A stretch of DNA of 64,000 bases from Scolanthus callimorphus (GCA_033964015.1 CM066914.1:21487023-21551022), one strand, 5' to 3'. Counted from the first letter of the stretch, positions 38,230 through 51,272 are shown. Notes: generated by a model from the letters alone, not told the origin. Translations and numbers: made by a program.

Positions 38230-40405
38230 CTAGCTGCTTTTGCTCTCTTTCTCTTGTTTACTTTCAATGTTCTTTCCTAAGAATACTGCACCATCTGATC
38301 CCTGAAAGAGGGAATACTCAAAGGATGACAACGGTTGTCCATTATTGTCTCTCATGCTACTGAACACATAGCTTTCAAGTTCACTAATTTTTCTTTTCAG
38401 CTCTGCTGTCTCCTCCTGCAGCTCCTTTCGTTCATCCAGGGCTTTCTGCTTTCGTCTTTTGAGATCCATAAGTTCACCATCAAGCCCATCGATGACATCC
38501 AACTTGCGTTTTCGACAAATACGAGCTGCTTCTTTGTTCTTGCCCCTGCGACGGACATCTCTGACATACTGAGCTTGGGACTCAGTGAGTTTTTCCAGCA
38601 AAACAGTGAAGGTGTTCACAGGCATTTCAACTATTTCATCATCTGTGTACCCAATGGATGAAGCAGAAGACTTCAAACCCTTTGACCCAGCCCCAAACAG
38701 TGCCTTTGCAGCAGCAGATTTCTTTCCTTTGCCCAGTCCACTACTTGTGCTGGGTCTTGCAAGAGCAGCTCGGGAAGCTGTTGCTTCCTCATTCTGGGTC
38801 GTTTGTACAGCAGAGTTTACTGGCGGGATTTCTGTTGATCTTTCACTGGTGCTGGTCAGGGCAGATGTGGAGGGCTCTGTAGTAGAAATTATTTTATTAG
38901 CATATAAAATTTTGTACTTAGATCAGGAAAAAGTGTTTGGCATGATCTCATTGTCATAGCATGCCAATTGCAAACAAAACTATGTACTGAAATAATAATA
39001 ATAATAATAATTTAATACTTATTAGGCACAAATTAACATTTGTATATGATCAAATGCGCCTGAAATATGAAGCTCTGTTTCAAAAGCTAATTTCCCATCA
39101 TTTGATTAGTCAGTCAACGAATACTGGCACTTAATTGCTTTTTATGTGAAATTCAGTGTCGGCCATGGGTTCTTAAAGACAGCCCAGTTCAAAATCAATG
39201 TTCTTTACCTCATTTTGGGAACAAAACTGCAAAGATCTGTGTGGACTTTTTCAAATATCATATGTGTTTGCTCAAAGGTAACGGTGAAATTTACAATGGC
39301 CACTCTGCGAGGGCAGCTAAATCACTGAAATTTCAGGGGTATACTTTTTTCTTTTCTTACATTTTCCTTTTATTTAGAATGTCAACAGTGCAACATATTT
39401 CCATAGGAACTATATTACCGCTGACTCCAAATAAAATGACCAACAACCTCAAGCAACTTGCTATTAAGCAGATTTCGTATGACTGTGAAAAGTTGCGGCA
39501 TGGAACCTGGCCTGCTGTAGATGGAATGAAATCACCATTGAATTGCGTAGTCATGGCATGGTCACGGGGCGGCACAACTTTGCTGCAGCACTTTTCACAG
39601 TCATACAAAATCTGCTCTAGTTGAAAACAAACTGTTACTTACCATTCAGTGGGAATCCACTGTCATTTCTGCCAGAATTTTGTCCTATGCCCAGGGGTGC
39701 TTGCTGATAAATAGGCTTGTCTACCACTGTTTCTTGGGGGGTAAACAGCTCTGGTGGGAAGTCAAGCTCTACAAGCGAGTCAACATCAAATGGCATCTCA
39801 AGATTTGCTTGTGCATTGTAGGGCACCAGTGACTGGTTGGTGGCACTTGTGAAATCAATGGAGTAGGGGTCAAAGTATTTAGACCCCTCATCCAGATCCC
39901 ATGGAAAAGACATTTCTTCAGTTGTTGCCTTACCAGTGTAGCTGCTTGGATATGGAGGACTCATTTTCGGCTCTTGTTTAATGTTAGGGAACTCAAACTG
40001 GCTCAGTTCTGGGTTTTCAACTGTTCCTTTTGTAGCCTCCATGAGGGGCAATGACTCCAAGTCAACATAGTCCTCCAAGGAGTCAAAGTTCAGTAGGTCT
40101 TCCAGATTTGAACTGGTTGAAGGGGTGTAACCAGCTGCACCCAACTCCTCGGGGATGTTACCCTGGAAGGATGGCGAGTCGCCGCTGTAGGGTGGAGATG
40201 CCGACCTGCAACTTGCAGCAGAAAGAGGAGACCTCGCTTCGTCAGATCCGTACCCGCTCTCCGAGTCCAAAGGCAGTCTAGTTCCTGGGGTGACATCCCC
40301 AAGTATCATAGCTACAGCACTAGCATCAAAGGAAGAGTTTGGTTGCCAGTTGAGATACTGGCTAAGCGGGTCATAATTGTAGCCAGACAGTTCCTTTGGC
40401 GACAT
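38230..40405 (-). CDS. nfe2l: CNC-family bZIP transcription factor, NRF/NFE2-like
   Basis: Two coding exons, 39643-40405 and 38230-38876, join in frame through a split GAG codon to 469 aa. The second exon holds the CNC region (EIVEMPVNTFTVLLEKLTES), the basic region (RDVRRRGKNKEAARICRKRK) and a leucine zipper. It ends with SMRDNNGQP...EYSLFQ...GAVFLGK, which parallels the C-terminal Neh3 part of NRF2. The first exon is acidic and serine/proline-rich. It contains ESGYGS (residues 49-54), fitting the [DE]SGxxS phosphodegron pattern. Such factors pair with small Maf proteins at antioxidant response elements. No DLG/ETGE (KEAP1-binding) motif is seen. The ATG at 40405 is preceded in frame by TAA; a 3' splice-like TCTCTTCTAAG near 40540 suggests an upstream exon. 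Confidence 0.88.
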
Positions 40406-41086
40406 CAGTTATTGAAACTCGTTCCATACGGGAAGTTATTGAAAGCCACTCCGGTCAAGTTATATGGGTTGTAGTTTCCCTCCAACTGGAATTGCCGGGA
40501 CTGTTTGATCTTGCTTGATATATCCTTGCAGATCCGGCCTTAGAAGAGACATAAGCAATATCAGATACGGCAGACTTTCGCCGCTGAAATCTTTTGTGCC
40601 AGCAACCATATTGATTGTGTACTAGACACGCTTCGGCTTATGTAATCGGTAATACAGATTTCTCGCTTCAAATTAGTGGCGATTTCACCCAAGTTTACTC
40701 TATACCAAGTGCTGAAAGGCTTCTGTGAATGTTTGCCAAGGTTAAGATTTCCAATTCAAGGCTAGCTGCCTTGTAATAGAGCCAAGACGCTTCTAAAATT
40801 TAGCGACAAAGACGTGCAAAACAACACGCAGCTATCGAATCTTCACAATGACACAGTGACTCAGCGAATTCTTCTTTATACTTCCAAAAATAGTATTTTA
40901 GGTAGTGATGTCAGACTTTATAATAAAAGTTCTAGCCAATAAAAACTCTTGTTATAATCAGTTGCTAAATTTATCTCCATACAACAAAGGCTCTGATTGG
41001 TGGAATGTTCTAGTGACGTCGGTCTGCGTAGCTCACCTGAAGTGCCTGAGCCCATGGGTCAGCGGTGTTCGAGGCAAGAATCGAAG
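40406..41086. promoter_or_regulatory. Shared upstream region of the NRF-like gene and a divergent small gene
   Basis: Two genes start away from each other across ~680 bp. GTGACTCAGC at 40856-40865 matches the antioxidant response element RTGACnnnGC and contains the AP-1/NF-E2 core TGACTCA. Also present are CCAAT-type boxes (GCCAAT at about 40933, ATTGG at about 40998) and a CRE-like TGACGTC at about 41015. A short open frame with its own ATG (MVAGTKDF..., from about 40600) runs through this leader. Confidence 0.55.
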
Positions 41087-41272
41087 ATGGTGTTCCGTTC
41101 TTTGAGTAAAATGGCTGCAAATCAAGAAAAACTTCTAAGAAATGCAGCACAGCAGTTGCAACAACATAAACTACAGGGCAATTACAAGAGGAAGAATGCT
41201 TTCGTTTTCATTGGGCTTCTAACATCGGTGTTTGGTATTTGTATCCTTGCACGTTATCTTCAGCTTATGTAA
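41087..41272 (+). CDS. Small single-TM protein, possibly a mitochondrial assembly factor
   Basis: 61 aa from the ATG at 41087; the ATG at 41111 (AAAATGG context) gives 53. A helical, basic N-terminal part (KLLRNAAQQLQQHKLQGNYKRK) is followed by one membrane segment (AFVFIGLLTSVFGICILARYL). The layout recalls the cytochrome oxidase factor COA3, but I see no decisive motif. GGTATTT within the TM codons could be a 5' splice site, in which case the real C-terminus lies further right and was not found. The CCAAT boxes and CRE-like site upstream support a real promoter. A 602-bp TIR element begins 20 bp after the stop. Confidence 0.5.
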   Translation: MVFRSLSKMAANQEKLLRNAAQQLQQHKLQGNYKRKNAFVFIGLLTSVFGICILARYLQLM

Positions 41273-41292
41273 CACTTTCAGAACATAGCTTA

Positions 41293-41894
41293 TGCACCAG
41301 TCAATTGACAGCCCCGCACCCCCCCATTCGCGCATTAGCGGGGCATTCACTTTTTGGCAAATGAAAGGCAGTGAGCGCCTCGGTTTGCGGGGACAATCTG
41401 AGAGGTGAATGCACCGTCCCCAGGGTAATAATTAAGAGTGAATGCGCTCCTTGCCCAATGAATTTAGAAGATAACGCAAAGGATTTTTACTCACTGAAAA
41501 GAGTCATGTCAATGGTGGCCAGTTTTCAATTCAGCCGCAGCCGATCGCAAAGCGTAATAAAACCATATTTTTCTACTTGCATGTACTTTCGCTAGTGTAG
41601 ATTAAAATTTAATACGTGTAATTCAAGTAACAAAATCTGTATTTGTCGTGTCTTTTGTGAAGTAAAGGGGTGTTCATATGGAGGTGAGCAGCCCGGAAAG
41701 CGGGCTGGTTTCTGTTGTGTTGTGTCCGGGGAAGAGAGTGACTCCCCGCTCGATGTACTGTGTGGAAGCCGTGAAAGAAAGTGCATCTCCCGACCAACGG
41801 GGCAGTAATGTAGTTTGAATTATGTACGAAAGCCCCGCTAGTACCCCGCTAATGCGCGAATGGGGGGGTGCGGGGCTGTCAATTGACTGGTGCA
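41293..41894. mobile_element. TIR element with C/G-rich ends
   Basis: About 53 bp of inverted terminus: TGCACCAGTCAATTGACAGC, then CCCGCACCCCCC and ATTCGCGCATTAGCGGGG, mirrored at the right. No coding capacity. Confidence 0.85.
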
Positions 41895-42403
41895 TTATTG
41901 CATGCTGTACAAGATACCCATGCCGGTACCTGTGCGTGCAAACTTGAGAGTTGATACACGTTAATTCTCAGTTGTAGCTTCTTTATCAAACACGCACGCT
42001 TGCACAGCGATGTGCATAGGGAAAAATATAATACACTAGTCAATAATATAAACCCCGACACCCCCCCGGGCGGGTCATATAGCGGGGCATTTGACAAACA
42101 GTTGTTTCAAAAGTTATCAAACACCCCCGCCCCCAAGGACATTTTTTGTGCCGTTCCCCTGCTCAATTCCCCGGGTTTTGTCATTGAGTACATGTGGAGG
42201 GAGTAAAGGAAGATGCGCAACCATTTAATAACGTATTAGAATGATCTCTGTGGTATACTTTCATTCAATGCCCCTGACCTTCACTTGTAATTCCGTCTTC
42301 ACATGCAGAGCTGGAGACAGGTTGTCCAATGTCCACATCGTGCAGAATGCTTATTGTTCAGACAAACATTTTGATAAATCTAGCAACAAAGCATTACAGC
42401 CAT

Positions 42404-42645
42404 TGGGCAATTCCAGAAAATAAAGGTACCCCCCCTACGGGCGGCATTTGGAAATTCCGATGGGATGGGGGGTTTAAGAGCTCGGAATTCTGATTGCAAG
42501 GGGGGGTGTTCGAAGCTGGATTTCTTTAACTTGCCCGGATTCTATATGCACGGGGGGGTAAACCATTTGGAAATTCTGGATGCATGGGGGGGTCAAAAAC
42601 TAGTGCCGCCCGTGGGGAGGGTACCTTTATTTTCTGGAATTGCCC
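42404..42645. mobile_element. Nested TIR element (TGGGCAATTCCAG ends)
   Basis: The left TGGGCAATTCCAG...AAATAAAGGTACC is inverted at the right. The interior repeats GGAAATTC plus G6-8 blocks three or four times. Confidence 0.8.
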
Positions 42646-42650
42646 ATTCT

Positions 42651-42814
42651 CAGTTACACGCGGTCGTTGGGAAAAAAAGCTTGGAAGCGAAAACTCGGTT
42701 TTCTGTCTTGTCTGAGCGCGACAATCTGGCGAAAGCACGTGCGTTGCCATGGAAACTTTGACAAAAACGAGTTTTCGCTTGCAAGCTTTTTTCCCCGCCG
42801 ACCGTGTGTAACTG
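42651..42814. repeat. Nested fold-back (CAGTTACACGCGGTCG ends)
   Basis: CAGTTACACGCGGTCGTTGGG...AAAGCTTG...GCGAAAACTCG at the left has near-perfect complement at the right. It starts 5 bp after the previous element. Confidence 0.8.
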
Positions 42815-43109
42815 TGAATGGCTGTAAATTGCTCGCAGTGCCCATTCACTCTATGCAAAATGTGTGTTTTGACCATGTTCCGTTAACATGCGGGTTGTGA
42901 GACACAGCACAAGGTATTTTCCAAGGTGGTGGCTGCTCGGTTAAATGCCCCGGCTATATTTCCATAGGATGTCGAAAGACTACTAATGACCCGGGTAGCC
43001 GTGCCACATCGTTTGCCAAATTGTGTCGAATCCCCTGCATATGCCCCGCTATGCCCTGGCCAGGGGGGTGCGGAGGCTTATATTGACTAGTGCATAACAG
43101 TAACATGGT

Positions 43110-43440
43110 GTGGTTACCTCCCCCCCCAACCCCCCACCCCTCTGGAATTTCCAAAGTAAATACACTATTTTCATGTAAGAAATCAGGTAAATTGACTCCC
43201 TCACCCCTCTGGAATTTCCAATCTCTTCCTTGGGGGGTGGGGGGGGGGATATTTTCTGGAACTACACATTGGAGAAGTGGACTTTTTTCTAATGCTACAC
43301 TACATGAAACTTTTACAGTAACTAATAACTTATTGTGTGTTTCCAGAAATTATCCACTGAAGGGATTGGAAATTCCGGAGGGGTGGGGGTCCTTCCATCG
43401 GGGGGTATGGATATTTTTTGGAACAACACATTGGATGTCT
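43110..43440. repeat. C/G-rich repeat cluster
   Basis: CCCCTCTGGAATTTCCA occurs twice in direct orientation (near 43136 and 43204), and inverted forms (GGAAATTCCGGAGGGGTGGG) lie near 43368. Pieces of the same CCAGAAATT-type elements are likely. Open frames here are repeat-driven. Confidence 0.55.
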
Positions 43441-46262
43441 CTTTCTATTTCTATCTCATCTTTGATGAGGCTTTTGGGGTCTTTACAGAATTCTATGGTA
43501 TACAAGTGGGTTTTTTCATGAGTATGATATGATAAGTAATAAAAATAGAGGTTTCTTAATACACAAACTTGCACTATAGTGAATGGATTCTTCAGCAGTA
43601 TCCTGATCTTTTGAAATCAGGAAGTTGATCAAAATCCATCCTCGTCACTGAAAAGAGCACCTGAAAATGAGTAAATTTACCAAGTTTTACGACAAATGTT
43701 GTAAAATTGGTTGAGATACAGGCCTGAGAACTTCCACAGTTTCACAGCGGAAGGTTGTAAAATAGCAAAGAAATAACCCTGAGATGTAACTAAATTTATA
43801 GGCCTACCACCAACTGCCATCCTTTGTGAGCTTGTGTTTTTGTTTTGAATTGCTACATCTTGCAATTTAGAGAAATATCGCAAGAACATGGATAGAAAAT
43901 AGTTAGACTCACTGAAAAAACTGAAATATGTGGTAAAAGCTTTAAAACAGTTTGTTTCCAGTATTGCTATATAAGGAACATTTGATGTTATTAGGAAAAT
44001 ATACCTTGGCATGCAAAGGAATGTGGTTGGTGATGGGCCTTTAATGTTATTTAGTTTGTGCAAAGGTAAAGTTCATGCTCTCCCCCCCTGCCTCAACAAA
44101 AGAAAATTACTGTTGTGATATCTCAACCTTTCGCTGTGAAATTTGGCAAATTTGCTCATTTTCTGGTGCAATGTCAATGGTGTGGATGGGTTTTTCAAAA
44201 GATAAAAAAACCATGAAAGGTCTATTAAACATGTCATTTCTTACCTTAATCTTGGTATGTTCCAAGGTGGGAAGGGTGTCCGTGGAAACATCGAAGGACG
44301 GAAGAAAGGTTGTATTGCTGGCATTTCCTTTTCTAAAGAATAGCAATTATAATAATATTTGAGAGGGAATCATTTTAGATATCAATTTATTTTAGAATTA
44401 CAGAAGATAAGTTGAATTTGTTGAATCATGTTTTATTATTGTGAAACTACTGTAATGCCTAGATGAACAATCTTCTAACCACGGCAGGGTTTAAATCACT
44501 ACAGCATTGGTCACAAATAGAACCCAAAATATGCTGCTTGCAACAAAAAATGATTTTTCTTGGTAATTTTTTGATAGATGTTTGGTTATTTTTGCCAAAC
44601 CATACAATATATTGGAATTTATAAATAGTATTTTGAAGCTACAGTAACAGAAATTTATTATAATTATAAACTATAACGTTTTATCAGGATTTCAGCCAGT
44701 GAGAAATATTGTAATTCGCACAGTTGAAAAACTAAGATAATACTCACTATTGTGAATTCATCCAATCTTAAATTTTCCACAAAAATAGTATTGACCATTT
44801 TTATATCATATTAAACAGAATAATACATGGACGCTTGGAGATTTGAAATTCTATCTTCTTGTGTTGAAATTTTATATCTCACTCGTTCGCTGCCATCACT
44901 CATGAGATTGAACAGTCAAAGATAAATTATATATCTCTGCACGCCCATGTGTTATTCTCTATGTATTAACTGCATATTTTTCTAAATCTGGAACATCATG
45001 GAAAGGACAGCATGTAATGCTTTTCCCTGCATATGATAATATTTAGATCATTTAAGATTTAACCTTTTGCCAAAACAGATTTTCATGGGGTTTTATTTTA
45101 CAAATGTACATGTACATTCAAATTAAACAAAAGTTGTCAAGAACCAAAGAGACTCCAAAGAGCAAAGTCTAGAAAGGAGAAGAAAAGAGAATTCATTGAT
45201 TATCTTTTTTTCAGGTTCAATATGTTTTGAACTTTTTACAATCTATAAATCAATTCTGTATTCTCTTGGATATTAAAACATTATAAATGCAGCAACATCA
45301 TGCTCTTTCCATATATTTAGTCGAATACATGTTTCCACTCCTTGATTCTAAAATTTTTGCAACTGATAAACACTTAAGAAAGAATGCAATTATGAACTCA
45401 AAACAGTGACAAGACAAAAAGTTGCATTGAACAGGAAACACTTAATCTGTCTAAAGTAACATTTGGTTTCATGGTTCAAATAATACTTAAACAGGAGGTC
45501 AAATATAACAGTAATGTATGTGTATTGTTTTACAAAGTCAAATATCATTAAAGGGGCAGTGTCACGATATCTTGGTTAATGTAGTGAGCTTAAATACAGT
45601 CCAGTTCACAGGAAAATAACTGTACAAATTTTCGTTTGCTAGGGAGGATGAAATTGGATTACAAAATGCCTTTTTTTGATTTCTTACACAATTTATTTTC
45701 TACTAATGTGATATTTCTCTAGATATGTAGTGCATGCAGACCTGCATTACTGTGGTCATGTTCGGGATATTCTGTTTGTTAAAGCCCTTTAAAAGTGCTA
45801 ACAGTGCTATACATTCAAAATACATAACACTCAAACATGTCTGAATAGTTTTTGGTTCGAATATTACTGAGTAGACAAATGGCATGGTTAAAAGGGAATT
45901 GCATTGCCATTACAAAATTAATACTTTCTACAAATGTTTTTTCCCAGTATAAAACACAACTTTGTTTTCAGGGACGTCAACACCAGGACTTCAAAAATCT
46001 AGAGACCGCCTTGAAATGGCGAAATTTCCTTCAATTATCCTGGGAGAAATACAGTAAAATGTATGGTAGCAGTCCTGAATTTTTCCCGGGAGATGGAGCC
46101 AAAAATCTTGAGACTCCATGCAAAACCAGGAGAGTTGACATCCCTGTGTTTTACTGGTGCAATTTCAGAAACTTTTTAGTACATTGCTGTTTTTCCAATA
46201 ATCTTCAAAAGAGAAAAGAAAGTTATATAACATGAACCTAGTTGTTTTCAGTGTCTCTGGCC
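43441..46262. other. Largely unique non-coding region, one possible minus-strand exon
   Basis: At about 44250-44337 the minus strand has an acceptor (TGCTATTCTTTAG), ~90 open bases and a donor (AAG|GTAAGAAATG). Another acceptor (ACTCATTTTCAG) lies near 43660. Two frames are open and neither is recognisable, so I do not call a gene. AAAGGGGCAGTGTCACGATATC at 45551 is the edge of a dispersed repeat type. Confidence 0.35.
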
Positions 46263-46502
46263 TTAAAGAGCCTGTGTCAGCCACTCCTTTGTTATTGTTT
46301 TCGTTCAATATTATTAGAAGACGAATTACGTGTAGAAAGAACTCTGAATCAACATCTAAAAACAAAGTTTCAGATTTGATTTACCAAATTCACTTGAGTA
46401 CATTGATCTATATTCTCTAAATCAGCCGATGGAAATGGATGCTTTCTCCGACTTGGTATGTTGCTATGCTGTCAAAATTGCGGCTGACACAGGCTCTTTA
46501 AT
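46263..46502. repeat. TIR MITE (TTAAAGAGCCTGTGTCAGCC ends)
   Basis: The 20-bp terminus is perfectly inverted at 46483-46502 and begins with TTAA. No coding capacity. Confidence 0.85.
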
Positions 46503-49094
46503 TTAAAGCAGCATAATTATCATATATAGAGTACATTATTGTTCAGTTTCAATTGTTGTTCATATTTATCATCAGCTCTCCACATGCAAATACAATGAAA
46601 TACACGGGCATATAAACCTTAGTGAAATACCAAATTGCCTTTATTGCTTTAATGTTGGATTGGATGACAAACTTGCTACAATATAGCCCAAAAATTAAAG
46701 AGAATCTGTAAATCACAGTCTCTGCCCCTCAGGTAACTAGTTATTTTATCAAAAAAGAAATTGCATCAGAAAAGCAGGGCTATCTCTATGAATTTTCCAA
46801 AGATATCAACTCATTACACTTTCAAATAACAATTTATTGTTATAAATTTATTCAATTCGACGTGTATACCCTAGGACTGAGATTTTATCGAATAATCATT
46901 TTTATTCAGCTTAGATTTTCCATTACAAATCTATAAAGTGGTTTCTGCGTTTGGGAAGATGCAGCAGAAGCCATTCCTGGGGATCAGGTGGAAAAAACGT
47001 AACTACTGTTTTGTAATTAGACAAATATATTTTTACTTGGAAAGCTTTATTTAATATTATGACATCTCAAACATCTTTAACCCATAACCAGATGCATATT
47101 CCATGTTTGCCGTCAGACAAGAAAAGATTGATTTTGATGGGTGACTCCTCATGATGCACGGCAACTCAGAATCGCATTTGTATCTTGAAATCACAAGTAT
47201 GGGCCACCTTATTTGAATATCTTCACCATGGAACAGCACAAGATTTACAGCATACTCATGGACATTAAAAAGACTGTTCAAGCATCAGTGCTTATTCAAG
47301 TATTCCATTCACCAGCAGCTTTTCTGTTGTATTCTAGTCAGCCAATAGAATTATAGAAAACATGTATAGAACTTCATGCCTGTGGCAGAGGGATGAGCCT
47401 TGGTGGCACCATCCCCCGAGATGTTCCCATGTTTTCTTCAAATGAACACATTTTGGTTGCATTTTTGTACTTACAATAGGACCCTCCAGAAATGTTTTCC
47501 ATACCAAGGCCCCCCTTTAGTTTTTGGGTGTATGGTATCGCCATAATATTTGAACATTTCGTTAAATTTGTTTCATGTCTTTTTTTATCATAGCAACTTT
47601 AATGTGCATCACTTAAAAAAGTACATTTTGCGGTCAAGGGCAGATTATTAATAGCATCCAAAGATGTTATTCTGTTCGGTTGTTGACAAGCGAATGTACA
47701 GCCACACACGAGAATGGTTGGGAAATCGTGCCGTAGCACAGGCGTGTAAAGATTATTAATAGAAAACTAATCTACTTCTTTAAAAAAATATTATCTTGTA
47801 CAGAGCTAACTGTTGAAAAGGAGCTGAACGGTGAACTATTGTGTAGTATTTATAGAAACAAATTTGCTCAAAGAAACCGTTTTCATTGTTTATGAAGAAT
47901 TGTAACTTTTCTTGTCAACTCATTCATATATCATTAATAAATTACAAAGGATTAAATGGACAAGATATGAGTCATAAAAGTTTTGCTTGGCGTGTCTCGG
48001 TTTGATAAGTCAGATCAAATATTCGCGTTCGACCAGCTCCTCAATTTTTATTTTATCTATTGCAACGAATTCTATAAATTTCTCGAGGTTATAGCCCCCC
48101 CCCCCCCCCACCATTTCTTTATCCTCGTCACCAATGCCATGAGGCGTCAGCTTTACATTGAAATTTCCTTTTTTTTCTCATTTTTTAAACGCAATTGATA
48201 GATGGGATTTCTAGCAAAACAGTGAAGAAAAGAAGAAAAATACCATGCGGGTACCTGCTGGACATAACATCCAACAGTTACAATAAACAAATATTATTCA
48301 TAATGCCTTTTTTCTCTAAAGAACAGTTTGTTGGGTAAAACGTTCTTAAAGTCACTGACTGTAGGTGTGAAAACTGAGTGAAAATAGTTAAACAGCGAGA
48401 TGATCTCCCTCGGAAACGGGTCACGTGGTTCCTTATGCGAAAACCAAAACGGCTTAACTTTTATTAGCCAGCGATAGCAATTCGCCTCTGAGTGACAGCC
48501 ACACACAACCTCCGGCGACGACATAGGCAACTGCTTTTGAGTTACAGTACATAGCTTGAAAAGTACCTCCGACTTGTCGGCAACAAAAACAAAACAAAAC
48601 AAAACAAAATTCAGGTGTTTCGTTATCTTCAGCGCGTGCGTAAAAGGCGTTCAAGCAGAGAAGAGCGCGACGAGCGAGTTCGATAAATGGCATTATATCG
48701 CGCAGCCAAAATTTCTCCTGTTTCTCTGCTTGTTAAACTGGCTACTAGGCTAATGATAATACTGAAAAAGAGAGCGAGAATAAAGGTCTTGATTTTATTT
48801 TTGCTGTTGCTTTTAGGTCAAAAATCCTGATTCCTTGGCAAACAAATCGCGCAAAATGAGTTAACTGAATGTGGTCTTTGGTCTCTTTTTCACTCCCCAA
48901 AAATACCGGGGCTTCTTTTTTTCACGCAAAAATATAAAACCCCTATCCAATATAACGTTTATTGGGCTTCCTAAAGTTTTTAAGCCCAACGAAATACCTG
49001 GCAGATGTTTCTGCCCCAAGAAAATACTGAAATCAAAAATTCATCCCCCAAAATGCGTCGTGTATGCTTCCGGCCATGTTTACGCTCGGTTATT
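46503..49094. other. Non-coding region
   Basis: AT-rich, with a C-run at about 48093-48109 and (AAAAC)n near 48585-48608. The minus-strand open frames at 48294-48693 show no recognisable domain, although GAG|GTACTTTTC could be a splice donor. Nothing firm. Confidence 0.4.
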
Positions 49095-49241
49095 CAATGC
49101 TGCGTTCTGATAGGTTTAGCTACTAGTAGGCCTATAAGTTATAGCCTAGTAGCGAAAAGTGTCGGATTTGAAAGCCAGAAAGTGGCAAATGAACAGACCA
49201 GAAAACGTTTTTGGCTATGGCAAATTGACCTACTAGTGTGA
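49095..49241 (+). repeat. Dispersed repeat, partner at 17735-17840
   Basis: Contains GTTCTGATAGGTT, CGAAAAGTGT, CAGAAAACGTTTTTGGCTAT and CAAATTGACCTACTAGTGTG, matching the complement of the 17.7-kb segment. Confidence 0.6.
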
Positions 49242-51272
49242 TTTGACTAAAACAATTATTCCTCTCGCCTTCATAGGCTCTGAGTCCATAGCCCATTCGG
49301 CCTTGGGCCTCAGTAATTATCGACTCAGAGAACATTCGGGCTCGAGGAATAATTGTTAAATAGCTGATATAAATATGATATACTACTAATAAGCTATAAA
49401 ATGTTAATAAATACCATAAAAATGTTACACTTTCATTATTTATGGGGAGCGAGAAAATGAAACTTTTAGCTCGTTTGTTTTAAAAATTAAGTCGAAAAAG
49501 CAAATCTAAATCATCTAAAACTATGCAGGTATGATATCTACGCACACGGAGCTTTTGCTATGTACTGTAGTTGTTTTTGACGATGTTCCACATAAACGTT
49601 AGTCAAAAAGTGGTTAATCTGTTCTGAACCGAACTTACAGACGACTCAACCTTCACCAAAAACGCTAACCTTTGCCGAAACACAAAAACAAACAAAAAGT
49701 TGCGTCATAATGAAAGTCAGTTTCGGAAATTCACACAGCATTTTGAAAAAATAGAACTCATTTTTGACAACAAGGAAAAGGTTTACCGGTACCTTTAAAC
49801 CAACCCAAACTCACATGATGAATTGTGCAGAATTATCCGCAACCCAAGTGCATTATCTGTTTTCCCTAACTAAGTATATTAATGCAATAGAGCTTGGGCG
49901 TGTTAAAAGAACGTTCACGGGTAAAAGGGATTTTCAAGGAATTTGAAGCATGGTCTTACCTTGGTATGATTTTTATCCCTCTTGTCTTTTTGCAGTTCCT
50001 GTCTTGACCGGGTCTTGACCTTTCGCTTCTAAATAGCCAGCGTCAGGTTCCACGGGTAGAACTAATGATTATCGCCAACCCGCGAATGCCCAATTTATGT
50101 ATCTATCTCTGCATAACTATAACAATAGGTATTTACGTCCTTTGTAGGTACTTAAAAGTCAACAAAAGAAAACAATAAAGGGTTCTCACTTAATAGTTAT
50201 TCCTGGTATCGATGGGGATATAATTACCACTAGTTGTTTTATTGTTTGGAAACTTTTTTCAAACTCACTAGATCTCGTCTTTAGTATAGATGTCAATGGG
50301 TTGTTCTTTCTTCCCCACGTGGACGGTTTTATTTAGAGCATTGATATTTACGTTAGCACGCTTAGGAAGATAAGCTTAAACTAAATATACATACAATAAA
50401 CAACTTCATCCGCTTGGAAAAATTACAGTACAATGCTTAAAGGGGCTATGACACGGTTGTTTTTTTAAACAAAATTCTATAACACTAGGCCAACACAGAT
50501 TGAATCCTACTTATGCTTCAACTAAGTCTAAGAAATAAAACGGAACTGAAATGCGCATTATATAAGCATTCTTATGTGAGTTTACTAGTTTTCGCTATCA
50601 AATTTCCAAGTTTCAAAACAGTTCAGCCTGGTAAGAAATCAAAATGGGCAATTCGCAATCCATTTCCATCTGCTCGATAATAAGCCAAAATTCTCCAAAT
50701 TTGTGCTATATCTGGTTATTTTGCTTGTTTCTTTCGAATTGGACTTGATTTAAGGTAAATAAATATAAATTAACCCTAAAATCGTGACATTCTACCTTAA
50801 TGTGCACTTTCCCGAATTACCACTCTGTATGCATTGCTACGCGCCTGCTAAAATTCAATGTTGCGATGGTCGATTGGCGATTTTTAGCTGTCAAAGCAAA
50901 CTAAACGATAAAACGCTGTAGTGTGCTACTTCAATGGGTCGAAATTAATTGCAAAATCAACCAAAATGATTTTAAGCCATCCTTTGGGTTTCTGGCCTAG
51001 AATGATTAACTTTGTCTCAAGAGAATTGACATTACAATTCCCTTGCTGAGAATCGCCAATCGCAACAGTGAAGTTTGAGGTCGCGCAGCAATGCATACAA
51101 TGGTGAGACATTTTTAAAGGGCATTTTAAGAACGTTTTACTGATCTACTTCAGTCCGTCCTAAAAATGGACTAACACGGGGTACTTTTTAAAAGTAATTG
51201 TATGGGGACGTATTTGTGTAAAACTGGCGTTCAATATTTATCCATAGTAAACATGAAAATATATGTAATATT
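49242..51272. other. Non-coding region
   Basis: No gene recognised. The AAAGGGGCTATGACACGG edge at 50440 resembles that at 45551 and marks a dispersed repeat. The remainder looks unique. Confidence 0.4.

Larger units (their letters stand above)
42031..43094. mobile_element. TIR element with C/G-rich ends (second family member)
   Basis: Ends ATACACTAGTCAAT and ATTGACTAGTGCAT, with CCCCGACACCCCCC... and AGCGGGGCATTTG blocks inverted at the right. It shares the AGTCAAT plus C-tract plus GCGGGGCATT layout with 41293-41894. It contains two smaller inverted-repeat elements (42404-42645, 42651-42814). Confidence 0.75.
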
